A stretch of 64,000 bases of DNA from Capnocytophaga cynodegmi DSM 19736 (GTDB lineage: Bacteria; Bacteroidota; Bacteroidia; Flavobacteriales; Flavobacteriaceae). Of this stretch, positions 26,068 through 34,041 are shown in pieces (positions within the stretch are counted from its first letter, which is position 1; every line of letters starts with the position of its first letter). The notes beneath the pieces are model-generated. The model had not been told where the DNA came from, did not search any database, and saw only the letters and a list, made by a program, of their open reading frames with translations. Where the stretch lies: assembly GCF_000379185.1 (NCBI RefSeq), contig NZ_KB900703.1:1-64000 (forward strand). Direction: 5' to 3'. The position numbers were made by a program, and so were the translations under genes.

Positions 26068-28920
26068 TTACTTCACATTCATTGCAACATTTTTTTGATA
26101 CTGACTCGGTGTAGTGCCAAATTCTTTCTTAAATACTCGCGAAAAATAACTCGAATCATAGAACCCACAAAGGTCTGCTATTTCACCTAAAGTGATTGAT
26201 GTGTTGTGAAGCATTTTCTTGGCTTTATTAAGTTTTACCTTGAGAATATATGAAGATGTTGAAAATCCCGTTATCTGATTGAGTTTTCTGCTTAATTGTG
26301 ATTGACTTATTGACATTTTATCTGCTACAAAAGCGGCATTGAAATCAGGATTATTCATCTCAGAATGAATGATTTTAATTACTTTCTGCAAAAATTTTAG
26401 GTTTTCATCATTATGTAAGTGATGTTGAGGATTACCGCTTTCAATAACGCTTAAATACTTCTCCTTCAGTACTTTCCTGTTTTGCAAGATATTTTTCACC
26501 CAAACTAATAGTTCTTTGGAGGAAAAAGGTTTTTGTATGTAGGCTTCCACTCCATATTTCAAACCTTGTAGGCGGTCTTGTTCCGAAGTTTTTGCAGTGA
26601 GCATAATGATAGGAATATGATTTAATAACACGCTGTCTTTCATTTCCTTACATAAGTCATATCCATTTTTAACAGGCATCATAACATCTGTAATAACCAA
26701 ATCGGGTACACATTTTTCAGCCAATTCTATACCTTCTTTTCCATTTTTAGCTGTAATAATAGTATAATTTGCCTCTAATAAAGACTTTATATACAAGGTT
26801 ACGTCTTTATTATCCTCTACCACCAATATTTTAGGTAATTCACTATGTTTTATACTCTCACTATTTATTACCTCTTCTTCAATTTCATCTTTTGGAGTAT
26901 TTGGAAGAGCCATTAATTCTTTTTTGATAGTTTTTATACTCGAAATATCTTTCAAATTTCTGTTTCTCAGTGGCAATGTGACAGTAAATGTTGTTCCTTT
27001 TCCAAGTTCACTTTCCACAGTAATTTTCCCGTGCATCTTTTCAACCAACATTTTCGTAAACGCCAACCCAATACCCGTTCCTGAAGTATTTCTTGCATTC
27101 GGATTTTGATAAAACAAATCAAAAATGTTTGTTAATTCTTCTTTTGGAATTCCCTCTCCATTATCAATGACACGAATGATAATTGTATTTGGTTTTGAAC
27201 CTCTTACCACAATGAAATCAATCTTGTCGCCATCTTCAGTATGTTTAATAGCATTGGAAAGTAAATTACCGACTATTTTATCTATGTAGAAAGGCACAAA
27301 ATCCATTTCTTGTTTGGCTACATCGGTGTAAAAAATCAGATTTATATTTCTTTCCTCAGCATATAATCGGAAAGTTTCTGCCGTCATTTGCAGGTAAGGA
27401 ACAATATCGTCTCTTTTCCACTCTGGTTTTTCAGTTCCACTTTTCAGTTTTGTAATATCCAATAGCTGATTAACCAAATTGAGCAAATTGCTACTTTGCC
27501 GAGCGATAGACTCCATAAATTTTGATTTCTCTTTTTCGGAAAGGTCTTTTCTGCTTTGTAGCTGGCGGTTAAGCCCCTGAATTACAGTTAATGGTGTTCT
27601 GAACTCGTGAGTGAGATTTGTAAAAAATTCTGTTCTTGCTTTTTCAAGATTTTTGAGTATACGATTACTCACCGCACGTTGATAATACGCATAATATAAA
27701 AGTCCTAATATAAGTATACTTACCAGAATTATCGCCCAAGTTATTTTCAATATGAATTGCTTTTCCCTTTCCTTTATAATATTTGTAGCCTCAACTTGCT
27801 TAAGTCTGCGTGTATTTTGTTCTCTTTCATAATTTACACGCAAATCCATATAATGATTTGTATTTCTGATTCCCTGAACACTATCCCTCATTACCATACT
27901 TTTCTTGTAACTCTCTAGTGCATCTCGGAAATTATGTTGTTTTATTGCCTGATTATACTTTAACATATTTATCTCGGAAATATGTCCCATCGACCCAATT
28001 TGGTTTGCGACTTTCTCAGCAAGTTGAACGTATTTCGTGTATTTCTCAAAGCTACCTTGTTCCTGATATATGGTTGCAAGAGCAACACAAGCATTAAGCC
28101 AGTGCCACCTGTCTGCAAAACTCTCCATTAAATCATACGCCTTTTGATATTCCTTTTCTGCAAGATTGAATTTTTTTTCAATTCTATATAAATTTCCCAG
28201 ATGAATGTAGCACAATCCTATACCTACTTCTGAATTAGCTTTAATATTCTTTTCCAATGAATGTTGATAATACACTCTTGCGGAGTCATATTCTTGTCGA
28301 CTTCTAAACACAGAACCTATATTTGCATAATTTATTGCTTGTCCTAAGTCGCTTTTCAATGCTGTTTCTTCTGCAAGGGCTTCACGAAAATATCTTTCAG
28401 CATCAGATAAATAGCCAAGCTGATGGCTAATATTTCCTATTCCATTTAAAGCCATTACACGAGCCTTTCTACCACTATTTTTCACATCAGAATAGGCATC
28501 AGCATACCGAAGTGCTTCATAATGGTAGTTTGAAGCCTCAGACATCGCTCCTATGCGTCTAAAATCAGTACCTAAATCATTGAATGCCTGAATAATTTCA
28601 ACTGTATCCTTTATTTTTAAAGCAAGTTCTAAATATTCTTGGTGAGATTCAATCGCTTCAGAGAACTTTGCATTTTCCCTCTGATTTTTTCCAAGATACT
28701 TATATGATAACATCACACCAACATCATTCTTTGCATCAATTTGCTTATGAAGCATAATTTGCAAAGAATCCTCCCTTTTTGAAAAACTATTTAGTATTTC
28801 CGAATATTCTTTTTTTAAATCATCTTTTTTTACTTCTTCCTTTTTAGGGGAACAAGCATTGAAAAATATAAAAACACATAGCAAGAAAAATGGCTTCCCT
28901 TTATTAAAGAAAATCTCCAT
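26068..28920 (-). CDS. hybrid two-component regulator with TPR sensor and AraC output
   Basis: A 950-residue one-protein signalling system. An apparent lipoprotein signal ends at the cysteine in FFNACS (about residue 23). TPR-like repeats occupy about 60-360, a transmembrane helix 385-407, and the histidine kinase follows: H-box LTHEFRTPLTV near 440, HATPase 535-650. A receiver domain is at 695-810 (VITDVMMP) and an AraC-type DNA-binding domain at 850-945. Such hybrids usually control nearby envelope or polysaccharide genes and often have a YYY/propeller sensor; here the sensor is TPR. Its targets are not evident. Confidence 0.9.
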   Translation of the reverse strand: MEIFFNKGKPFFLLCVFIFFNACSPKKEEVKKDDLKKEYSEILNSFSKREDSLQIMLHKQIDAKNDVGVMLSYKYLGKNQRENAKFSEAIESHQEYLELALKIKDTVEIIQAFNDLGTDFRRIGAMSEASNYHYEALRYADAYSDVKNSGRKARVMALNGIGNISHQLGYLSDAERYFREALAEETALKSDLGQAINYANIGSVFRSRQEYDSARVYYQHSLEKNIKANSEVGIGLCYIHLGNLYRIEKKFNLAEKEYQKAYDLMESFADRWHWLNACVALATIYQEQGSFEKYTKYVQLAEKVANQIGSMGHISEINMLKYNQAIKQHNFRDALESYKKSMVMRDSVQGIRNTNHYMDLRVNYEREQNTRRLKQVEATNIIKEREKQFILKITWAIILVSILILGLLYYAYYQRAVSNRILKNLEKARTEFFTNLTHEFRTPLTVIQGLNRQLQSRKDLSEKEKSKFMESIARQSSNLLNLVNQLLDITKLKSGTEKPEWKRDDIVPYLQMTAETFRLYAEERNINLIFYTDVAKQEMDFVPFYIDKIVGNLLSNAIKHTEDGDKIDFIVVRGSKPNTIIIRVIDNGEGIPKEELTNIFDLFYQNPNARNTSGTGIGLAFTKMLVEKMHGKITVESELGKGTTFTVTLPLRNRNLKDISSIKTIKKELMALPNTPKDEIEEEVINSESIKHSELPKILVVEDNKDVTLYIKSLLEANYTIITAKNGKEGIELAEKCVPDLVITDVMMPVKNGYDLCKEMKDSVLLNHIPIIMLTAKTSEQDRLQGLKYGVEAYIQKPFSSKELLVWVKNILQNRKVLKEKYLSVIESGNPQHHLHNDENLKFLQKVIKIIHSEMNNPDFNAAFVADKMSISQSQLSRKLNQITGFSTSSYILKVKLNKAKKMLHNTSITLGEIADLCGFYDSSYFSRVFKKEFGTTPSQYQKNVAMNVK

Positions 28921-28942
28921 AGGTTCAAAATTAAATAGGTGA

Positions 28943-28950
28943 CAAAATTA
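28943..28950 (-). promoter_or_regulatory. -7 element of the hybrid regulator gene
   Basis: The minus strand reads TAATTTTG, a perfect TAnnTTTG, about 25 bases upstream of the start codon. No -33 element at a good distance was seen. Confidence 0.4.
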
Positions 28951-29252
28951 TGTAATATACTTGAATAATTTATGGAATTTAACAAAAAAATATAACGCGT
29001 TTTTCGCTGATTTACAGAATAAATATATTCTGTTTGAACATATTCAAAATCAACAGAGCTATCTTGTAAAATTTTTCCAACTATAATATAGTTTAGCAAT
29101 AGAAACATTGATAGTTTTTCAAATTCAAAAAGACTTCGATTTTATTAATTTCTCATACATAAATAACACGATTATCTTGCTTATTAAGGCTCAGTTTATG
29201 AGCTTGACTTGTATTCATTAATAATTGATTACAAATAACTTACATATGAAAT

Positions 29253-29303
29253 ATGCGTGATTTGTACAAATTTTTGAAATGTTAATGCGTGATTTATACA
29301 AAT
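29253..29303. repeat. two direct repeats of 19 bp
   Basis: ATGCGTGATTTGTACAAAT (29253-29271) and ATGCGTGATTTATACAAAT (29285-29303) differ at one base and start 32 bases apart, that is three helical turns. They may be paired binding sites for a regulator. Confidence 0.5.
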
Positions 29304-29498
29304 AAAATTAAATTTTTTACAAGAGTTTGATTACTGATTGGGGTAGTTTTGTACCGAGAGATTGGCACTCAAATTTGAGTCGTTTTTTTTATAGAAATTG
29401 ATTTTCACATTGCATAGATAAGTTCAAGGTTGTGTCTGGTAGTTTCAGTTCACAATCGTTGGCTGTCTGGGCGTTTATTAACTAATATTTTCGGAATT

Positions 29499-30179
29499 AT
29501 GGATTTGCTTGGTAAAATTAAATCTCTCGAATTGAAATTTTTACATCGAAACATTGATGTAATAAAATGCACAGAGAACGAAAACAAATTATGGAACATT
29601 TTTTCATCTCCTGCTACGATAAAGAACGGAGCGAAGCTTGTTGTTGATAAAACACAAATCGCAGCTTTGGTAAGTGGAGGAAGATTAGCTGATATTTATG
29701 GGTGTGGACAGCACAAATTAGTAGCATCTAATATGCCAATTTTTGCAACAATGAAGGGATGGAAATGCAACCACAACTCATCATTTGAAGCAGAGGTTTA
29801 TTTCATCAATACTGCTACGTTTAACAATCAAAACTGGGCAACGTTATATCCCTTTCCTCTCGAAGACGATAAACTGAAGTCTGTAGCTATCGAAACTTCA
29901 GGTACTTATAGTTTTTGCGTAAAGCCGAATCCTTCTGCTTTTATAGAAAATTTGATAAAAGACCAAGAAGTTGATTCTCAGGAAAGATGGTTTAACAACT
30001 TCATTATTAGAAGATTTAGAAGTTTTTTAGAAACATCAGGAGTTGATTTACTTAGTATAGTGAAAGAGCCCCAGAATTTTTCTGACAAATTAATGCCTTA
30101 CCTCAAAAATGACCTTTTAGATTACGATATTGTTCTGTATGATTTTCAAATTGAGAAATTTATCGTTTACAAAAATTAA
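29499..30179 (+). CDS. short SPFH-domain protein (YdjI-like)
   Basis: A 226-residue protein resembling the SPFH part of YdjI/virion-core-like proteins: IKNGAKLVV, FATMKGWKCNHNSSFEAEVYF and GTYSFCVKPNP match that family's pattern. Those proteins normally continue with a coil and a C-terminal zinc ribbon; this one stops at the end of the SPFH fold. I chose the ATG at 29499 (MDLLGKIKSLE), as family members begin this way; the frame is open from 29430. Function is unknown; the family may organise membrane microdomains. A terminator follows at 30235-30263. Confidence 0.75.
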   Translation: MDLLGKIKSLELKFLHRNIDVIKCTENENKLWNIFSSPATIKNGAKLVVDKTQIAALVSGGRLADIYGCGQHKLVASNMPIFATMKGWKCNHNSSFEAEVYFINTATFNNQNWATLYPFPLEDDKLKSVAIETSGTYSFCVKPNPSAFIENLIKDQEVDSQERWFNNFIIRRFRSFLETSGVDLLSIVKEPQNFSDKLMPYLKNDLLDYDIVLYDFQIEKFIVYKN

Positions 30180-30234
30180 AAAAGTACAATTTAAAATCCA
30201 TTCTTTTTAAACAATATTTTAATTCACTATTCAA

Positions 30235-30263
30235 GAAGATACCTAAGTGTATCTTCTTTTTTT
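30235..30263 (+). terminator. terminator of the SPFH gene
   Basis: Perfect 8-bp stem GAAGATAC/GTATCTTC with a six-base loop and a run of seven Ts. Confidence 0.88.
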
Positions 30264-30449
30264 GTAGAATATGAACCTTATAATACGCTTCTTATACTTG
30301 ATTTTTATTTCTTCAAAATAGCAAGTCAAGATACTGACTATCAATCATATATATTAATTATTTTATAAAACACATTGTATCAGAGTGTTAATTTATTTCT
30401 AATTGTGTATCAATTTTTTGAAAAAAAATTTTTTGTGTAAAAGTTATTC

Positions 30450-30457
30450 ATATTTTT
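30450..30457 (+). promoter_or_regulatory. -7 element of the first SUMF1 lipoprotein gene
   Basis: TATTTTTG followed by GCCCC. The same TTTGCCCC context recurs at 31656 before the paralog. A TTG lies only 15 bases upstream, shorter than usual. Confidence 0.5.
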
Positions 30458-30561
30458 GCCCCGAATAAGAAGATGTTTGAAAACATATACTATCAACAGA
30501 ATGACTTTCATTTGATTGGAATGAAACCTAATAACAAAAATAAATCAACTCAAATATAGTA

Positions 30562-31476
30562 ATGAAAAATACTAAACTCACTCAAAAAGGTTTAATTCAC
30601 CAACAAATTCTGCTCAAACTTGTTTTTTTAACAGTAATTATTGCAATCGTTTCACTAACAAGTTGCAGAAAAGAACAGGAAGATTTAATTAATCCTATCA
30701 CAAATTCATCTTCTTCAGGAGAAGGGCTATCAAATTCTGGAGAAGCTATCTCCAAACCTGAGGACTCAAATTTGGTTTTTGTGGAAGGAGGAACGTTTTT
30801 AATGGGTAGCCCTGCTGGTTCGGGCGATGGTGATGAACGTCCACAACACAAAGTAACCCTCAAAAGTTTCAAAATCACTAAGTACGAAATCACCAATGAA
30901 CAATACGCTAAATTTCTGTCTGCAAAAGGAAATCAGACTGAAAATGGTGTAAAATGGTATCAGGGAACAGATTTTGAAATAAAAGGAAAAGTATTCACTC
31001 CTAAAAAGGGAATGAGTAAAATACCTGTACGATTCGTTAGCTGGAATGGAGCCGTAGCTTATGCCTCTTGGGTAAAAGGAAGAATACCAACAGAAGCTGA
31101 ATGGGAATATGCAGCAAGAGGAGGTAAAAAAAGTAAAGGCTACACTTGGAGCGGAAGTAACAACATCAACGAAGTAGCTTGGTATGTAGGAAATTCAGGG
31201 CAACGATTACACAATGTAGGAGAGAAAAAACCAAATGAGTTGGGAATATATGATATGAGTGGAAATGTATGGGAGTGGACAGCAGATTGGTATGCTCCTT
31301 ATTCCAAAGAAGCCAAAACAAACCCTAAAGGTCCCGCTAAAGGCAAAGCTCGCTCACGGCGCGGTGCTAGTGCTTTCTGTACATCACACAACAATCGTTC
31401 AGCAAATCGGAGTAGTAGAGCTCCTAATGGAGTACGTCACAATTTAGGTTTTCGTGTGGTTTTTGACGTAAAATAA
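30562..31476 (+). CDS. SUMF1/FGE-type lipoprotein, paralog 1 (second Cys missing)
   Basis: A 304-residue lipoprotein (lipobox SLTSC near residue 35) with a formylglycine-generating-enzyme fold. It begins with VEGGTFLMGSP at about 74 and ends with GFRVVF. Motifs DERPQHKV, KYEITNEQYAKF, GRIPTEAEWEYAARGG and MSGNVWEWTADW are typical. At the site matching the FGE pair CxxxxC it has FCTSHNN, keeping the first cysteine but with Asn at the second, so classical oxidase activity is unlikely. It may be structural, like GldJ/GldK. It is followed by a tandem paralog with its own -7 element. Confidence 0.88.
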   Translation: MKNTKLTQKGLIHQQILLKLVFLTVIIAIVSLTSCRKEQEDLINPITNSSSSGEGLSNSGEAISKPEDSNLVFVEGGTFLMGSPAGSGDGDERPQHKVTLKSFKITKYEITNEQYAKFLSAKGNQTENGVKWYQGTDFEIKGKVFTPKKGMSKIPVRFVSWNGAVAYASWVKGRIPTEAEWEYAARGGKKSKGYTWSGSNNINEVAWYVGNSGQRLHNVGEKKPNELGIYDMSGNVWEWTADWYAPYSKEAKTNPKGPAKGKARSRRGASAFCTSHNNRSANRSSRAPNGVRHNLGFRVVFDVK

Positions 31477-31655
31477 AAAAATTAATTGAAAAAGTGAATG
31501 TTTTCTTACAACAATTTGTGATTTAGGCATTTGTAACTTATCGTAAAAGCAATAAGAAAGGACTTTCGAGTGCATATTTTAAACATTTTAACTTTTTTCA
31601 TTGAAAGTTTACATCTTTTTTATGATTAAGTCGTCTTTAATGTAAAATTAATTTG

Positions 31656-31663
31656 TAACTTTG
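31656..31663 (+). promoter_or_regulatory. -7 element of the second SUMF1 lipoprotein gene
   Basis: TAACTTTG followed by CCCC, the same context as the first paralog's promoter, 90 bases before the start codon. Confidence 0.5.
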
Positions 31664-31745
31664 CCCCATTAAAATTAATGTTTTTGAAAATTGATTTCAC
31701 TAACTACTAATTTATTAATTATTAATAACTCAATACTATTTACTT

Positions 31746-32672
31746 ATGAAGAAAAACATTGTAAAGCTAACAAAAAGTATTTTAGCAACAACAATATCTC
31801 TAGTTACAATTTCGCTGGTTAGTTGTAACAAAAAAGATGAGGAAATAACACAAAAGCCAATAGAAGGAGTGCAAGAGCCTAAAACTGAATCACCTCAAAC
31901 GCCAGGTACAGAAACATTGAACCCTTTCCTTAAGGAATTGGATGCTGTTTTTGTTGAGGGAGGAAGCTTCATAATGGGTAGCCCAACTAAAGACAAGGAA
32001 AGCCAGTGGGACGAAAGACCTCAACACAAGGTAACAGTAAGTGATTTTAAAGTAAGTAAGTACGAAATCACCAATGCTCAGTATGCTAAATTCCTAACAG
32101 CAAAAGGAAATCAAATTGAAGATAAAAAGAAATGGTACCAAGGTAAAGATATTAAGCAAGAAGGAGATACTTTTGTTGTAACAACTGGGAAAGAAAATCA
32201 TCCTGTAACACTTGTTTCTTGGTATGGTGCAAAAGCGTATGCTGAGTGGGTAGGAGGAAAATTACCTACTGAAGCTGAGTTTGAATACATTTTAAGAGGT
32301 GGAAGTAAGAAAGTAAACCAAGATGGTATTTTTGCAGATGAAGATGGTAGTGGTAATAATATAGATGATTATGCTTGGTACAGAGCTAATTCAGGTGGTG
32401 TTTTACACCCTGTTGGAGAGAAAAAAGCTAATGAATTAGGGTTACACGATGTCAATGGAAATGTTTGGGAATGGACTGCTGATTGGTATGGAAGTTACTC
32501 AAGTGCTGACCAGACAGACCCTACGGGTCCTGAAAATGGAATTTATCGTGTTCGGCGTGGGGCAAGCTACACTTGTCTAAAAGATAAGTGCCGTATTGCT
32601 AATCGCGGAGCTTACGTTGCTCGTGGTGGACAAGGAAACATAGGATTCCGTGTTGCTTTCCCTGCAAAATAG
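31746..32672 (+). CDS. SUMF1/FGE-type lipoprotein, paralog 2 (both FGE cysteines present)
   Basis: A 308-residue lipoprotein (lipobox SLVSC, about residue 27) closely related to the preceding one over the whole SUMF1 domain: VEGGSFIMGSP, DERPQHKV, KYEITNAQYAKF, LPTEAEFEY, VNGNVWEWTADWY. Near the C-terminus it reads RGASYTCLKDKC, giving C-x4-C exactly where formylglycine-generating enzymes have their copper-binding cysteines, and then IGFRVAF. It may therefore be catalytically active in the periplasm or at the surface. No sulfatase lies in the window. A terminator follows directly. Confidence 0.9.
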   Translation: MKKNIVKLTKSILATTISLVTISLVSCNKKDEEITQKPIEGVQEPKTESPQTPGTETLNPFLKELDAVFVEGGSFIMGSPTKDKESQWDERPQHKVTVSDFKVSKYEITNAQYAKFLTAKGNQIEDKKKWYQGKDIKQEGDTFVVTTGKENHPVTLVSWYGAKAYAEWVGGKLPTEAEFEYILRGGSKKVNQDGIFADEDGSGNNIDDYAWYRANSGGVLHPVGEKKANELGLHDVNGNVWEWTADWYGSYSSADQTDPTGPENGIYRVRRGASYTCLKDKCRIANRGAYVARGGQGNIGFRVAFPAK

Positions 32673-32694
32673 TATAGCTTTAAATATAAATAAG

Positions 32695-32727
32695 AGTCTC
32701 AACATAGTTTTGTTGAGACTTTTTTTA
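32695..32727 (+). terminator. terminator of the SUMF1 pair
   Basis: Perfect stem AGTCTCAAC/GTTGAGACT with an eight-base loop and a T run. Confidence 0.92.
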
Positions 32728-32873
32728 TTTCCCTCAACTTTTCTTATGTTAAAGAATATAATGATTTTTATATTTAAAAAATTTCTTCCATAGTATATTG
32801 TTAAATTTTTAGGATTAAATCATAAAAAAAAATCGTTTTTATTAAAAATATTTCTGCTTAAAAATATATTTCA

Positions 32874-32881
32874 TACCTTAG
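32874..32881 (+). promoter_or_regulatory. -7-like element of ruvA
   Basis: TACCTTAG differs from TAnnTTTG at one base and lies 36 bases before the GTG start. The -33 element is not clear. Confidence 0.3.
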
Positions 32882-32916
32882 CGGTTCAGTTTGAAATTAA
32901 ATTCAGAATTTGTAAA

Positions 32917-33501
32917 GTGATTACTCAATTACAAGGAAAACTCGTTGAAAAAAATCCCACCTATGTTGTTATAGATTGTGGTGGAGTAGGGTATTTTGTA
33001 AACATTACACTACATACTTTTTCATCACTACCTAATAGTGAATTTATTAAACTATACACACATCTGCAAATCAAGGAAGATTCTCATACGCTTTATGGTT
33101 TTTCAACCAAAGCGGAACGAGAAATTTTTGTTTTATTACTATCTGTTTCAGGAGTTGGAGCAAACACAGCTCGTACAATGCTTTCATCACTTACAGCTTC
33201 TCATATACGGAGTGCTATCATAAATAGCGATGTAGTTAGCATTCAATCTGTTAAAGGAATTGGAGCAAAAACAGCCCAACGTGTAATTTTAGATTTGAAA
33301 GAAAAGATGGTCAAACTTCAGGATTTTGAAGATGTTTCACTTACTACTCCAAATACAAATAAAGAAGAAGCTCTTGCCGCATTAGAAGTTTTGGGATTTG
33401 CCCGAAAACAATCCGAAAAAGTAGTGGACAAAATTGTGAAATCAGCTTCGGGAGAAATTTCTGTAGAAGAAATCATCAAACAAGCATTAAAGAATTTATA
33501 A
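32917..33501 (+). CDS. ruvA: Holliday junction ATP-dependent helicase subunit RuvA
   Basis: A 194-residue protein that binds Holliday junctions and loads RuvB. It has the N-terminal OB-fold domain (MITQLQGKLVEKNP, VIDCGGVGYFV), helix-hairpin-helix motifs (VSGVGANTARTML and VKGIGAKTAQRVI) and the flexible C-terminal UBA-like domain. The start codon is GTG, supported because the translated N-terminus matches RuvA exactly from its first residue. The order ruvA to sprA is conserved in flavobacteria; the next gene starts one base after its stop. Confidence 0.96.
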   Translation: MITQLQGKLVEKNPTYVVIDCGGVGYFVNITLHTFSSLPNSEFIKLYTHLQIKEDSHTLYGFSTKAEREIFVLLLSVSGVGANTARTMLSSLTASHIRSAIINSDVVSIQSVKGIGAKTAQRVILDLKEKMVKLQDFEDVSLTTPNTNKEEALAALEVLGFARKQSEKVVDKIVKSASGEISVEEIIKQALKNL

Positions 33502-33502
33502 A

Positions 33503-34003
33503 ATGATAAATTTAGAATCAATTGTCTTAAGTCACAGTAGGTATACTGAACAAGTAATGTTTGTAAGTGATGCAGTAAAAGGAAAAGTATCAACAAATAA
33601 TAATCCTTTCAGCGTAGATACAAAAGAAGGAGATTTCTTGTACCTAACCAACAGAAAATTTGAGCGATATTCTTATTTATATGATAATTTAGAAGAAAAT
33701 GAGGTTTATTATAACGCCACAATGCGTTTAGGCTATACGTCTCTTTTGATATGTCAAAAAATAGGTTATTTAGAGAACACAAAACTAAATTTTCCAAGAA
33801 TAGAGAAAAGAGTGAGTTGTAATAGATTAAATGATAAATATTGTGTTTTTCAAAATCCATTGGATAAATTATTCGATTATGACCATAATGACATTATCGG
33901 CATTTATGAAGATTATGACACAGCACTAACATATTTCAATCTATTTAGTCGTCAAACATCTGTTTTATTGGCAAAAATAAAATCACATATTGATTGGCAT
34001 TAA
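33503..34003 (+). CDS. conserved-position hypothetical protein
   Basis: A 166-residue protein that I do not recognise. It has no signal peptide or membrane segment and is rich in Tyr, Asn and Asp, with a cysteine pair (SCNRLNDKYC) near 105-115 and acidic stretches (DYDHNDIIGIYEDYDT). Its ATG follows the ruvA stop by one base, so the two are very probably co-transcribed; sprA starts 38 bases later. It occupies a position between two genes that are near neighbours in flavobacteria, and it may be a lineage-specific insertion. Confidence 0.65.
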   Translation: MINLESIVLSHSRYTEQVMFVSDAVKGKVSTNNNPFSVDTKEGDFLYLTNRKFERYSYLYDNLEENEVYYNATMRLGYTSLLICQKIGYLENTKLNFPRIEKRVSCNRLNDKYCVFQNPLDKLFDYDHNDIIGIYEDYDTALTYFNLFSRQTSVLLAKIKSHIDWH

Positions 34004-34041
34004 CAATAAATACTTTTTCGAAGCACTAAAACAAAAGATTT

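Larger units (their letters stand above)
28921..29498. other. divergent intergenic region, regulator/SPFH gene
   Basis: 578 AT-rich bases with no supported gene. They contain the -7 element of the regulator gene, two direct repeats (29253-29303), a TAGTTTTG -7-like element on the plus strand (29344-29351) and the palindrome ACTCAAATTTGAGT (29367-29380) followed by eight Ts (29383-29390), which could act as a small hairpin. Confidence 0.6.
30180..30561. other. region between SPFH gene and first SUMF1 gene
   Basis: 382 AT-rich bases with an intrinsic terminator (30235-30263) and a -7 element (30450-30457) for the downstream lipoprotein gene. Nothing else was found. Confidence 0.65.

Noticed and set aside
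29499-30179. Viral origin because YdjI-like proteins are sometimes labelled virion core proteins
   Set aside because: The label derives from distant similarity; SPFH proteins of this type are normal bacterial genes, and no other phage gene adjoins.
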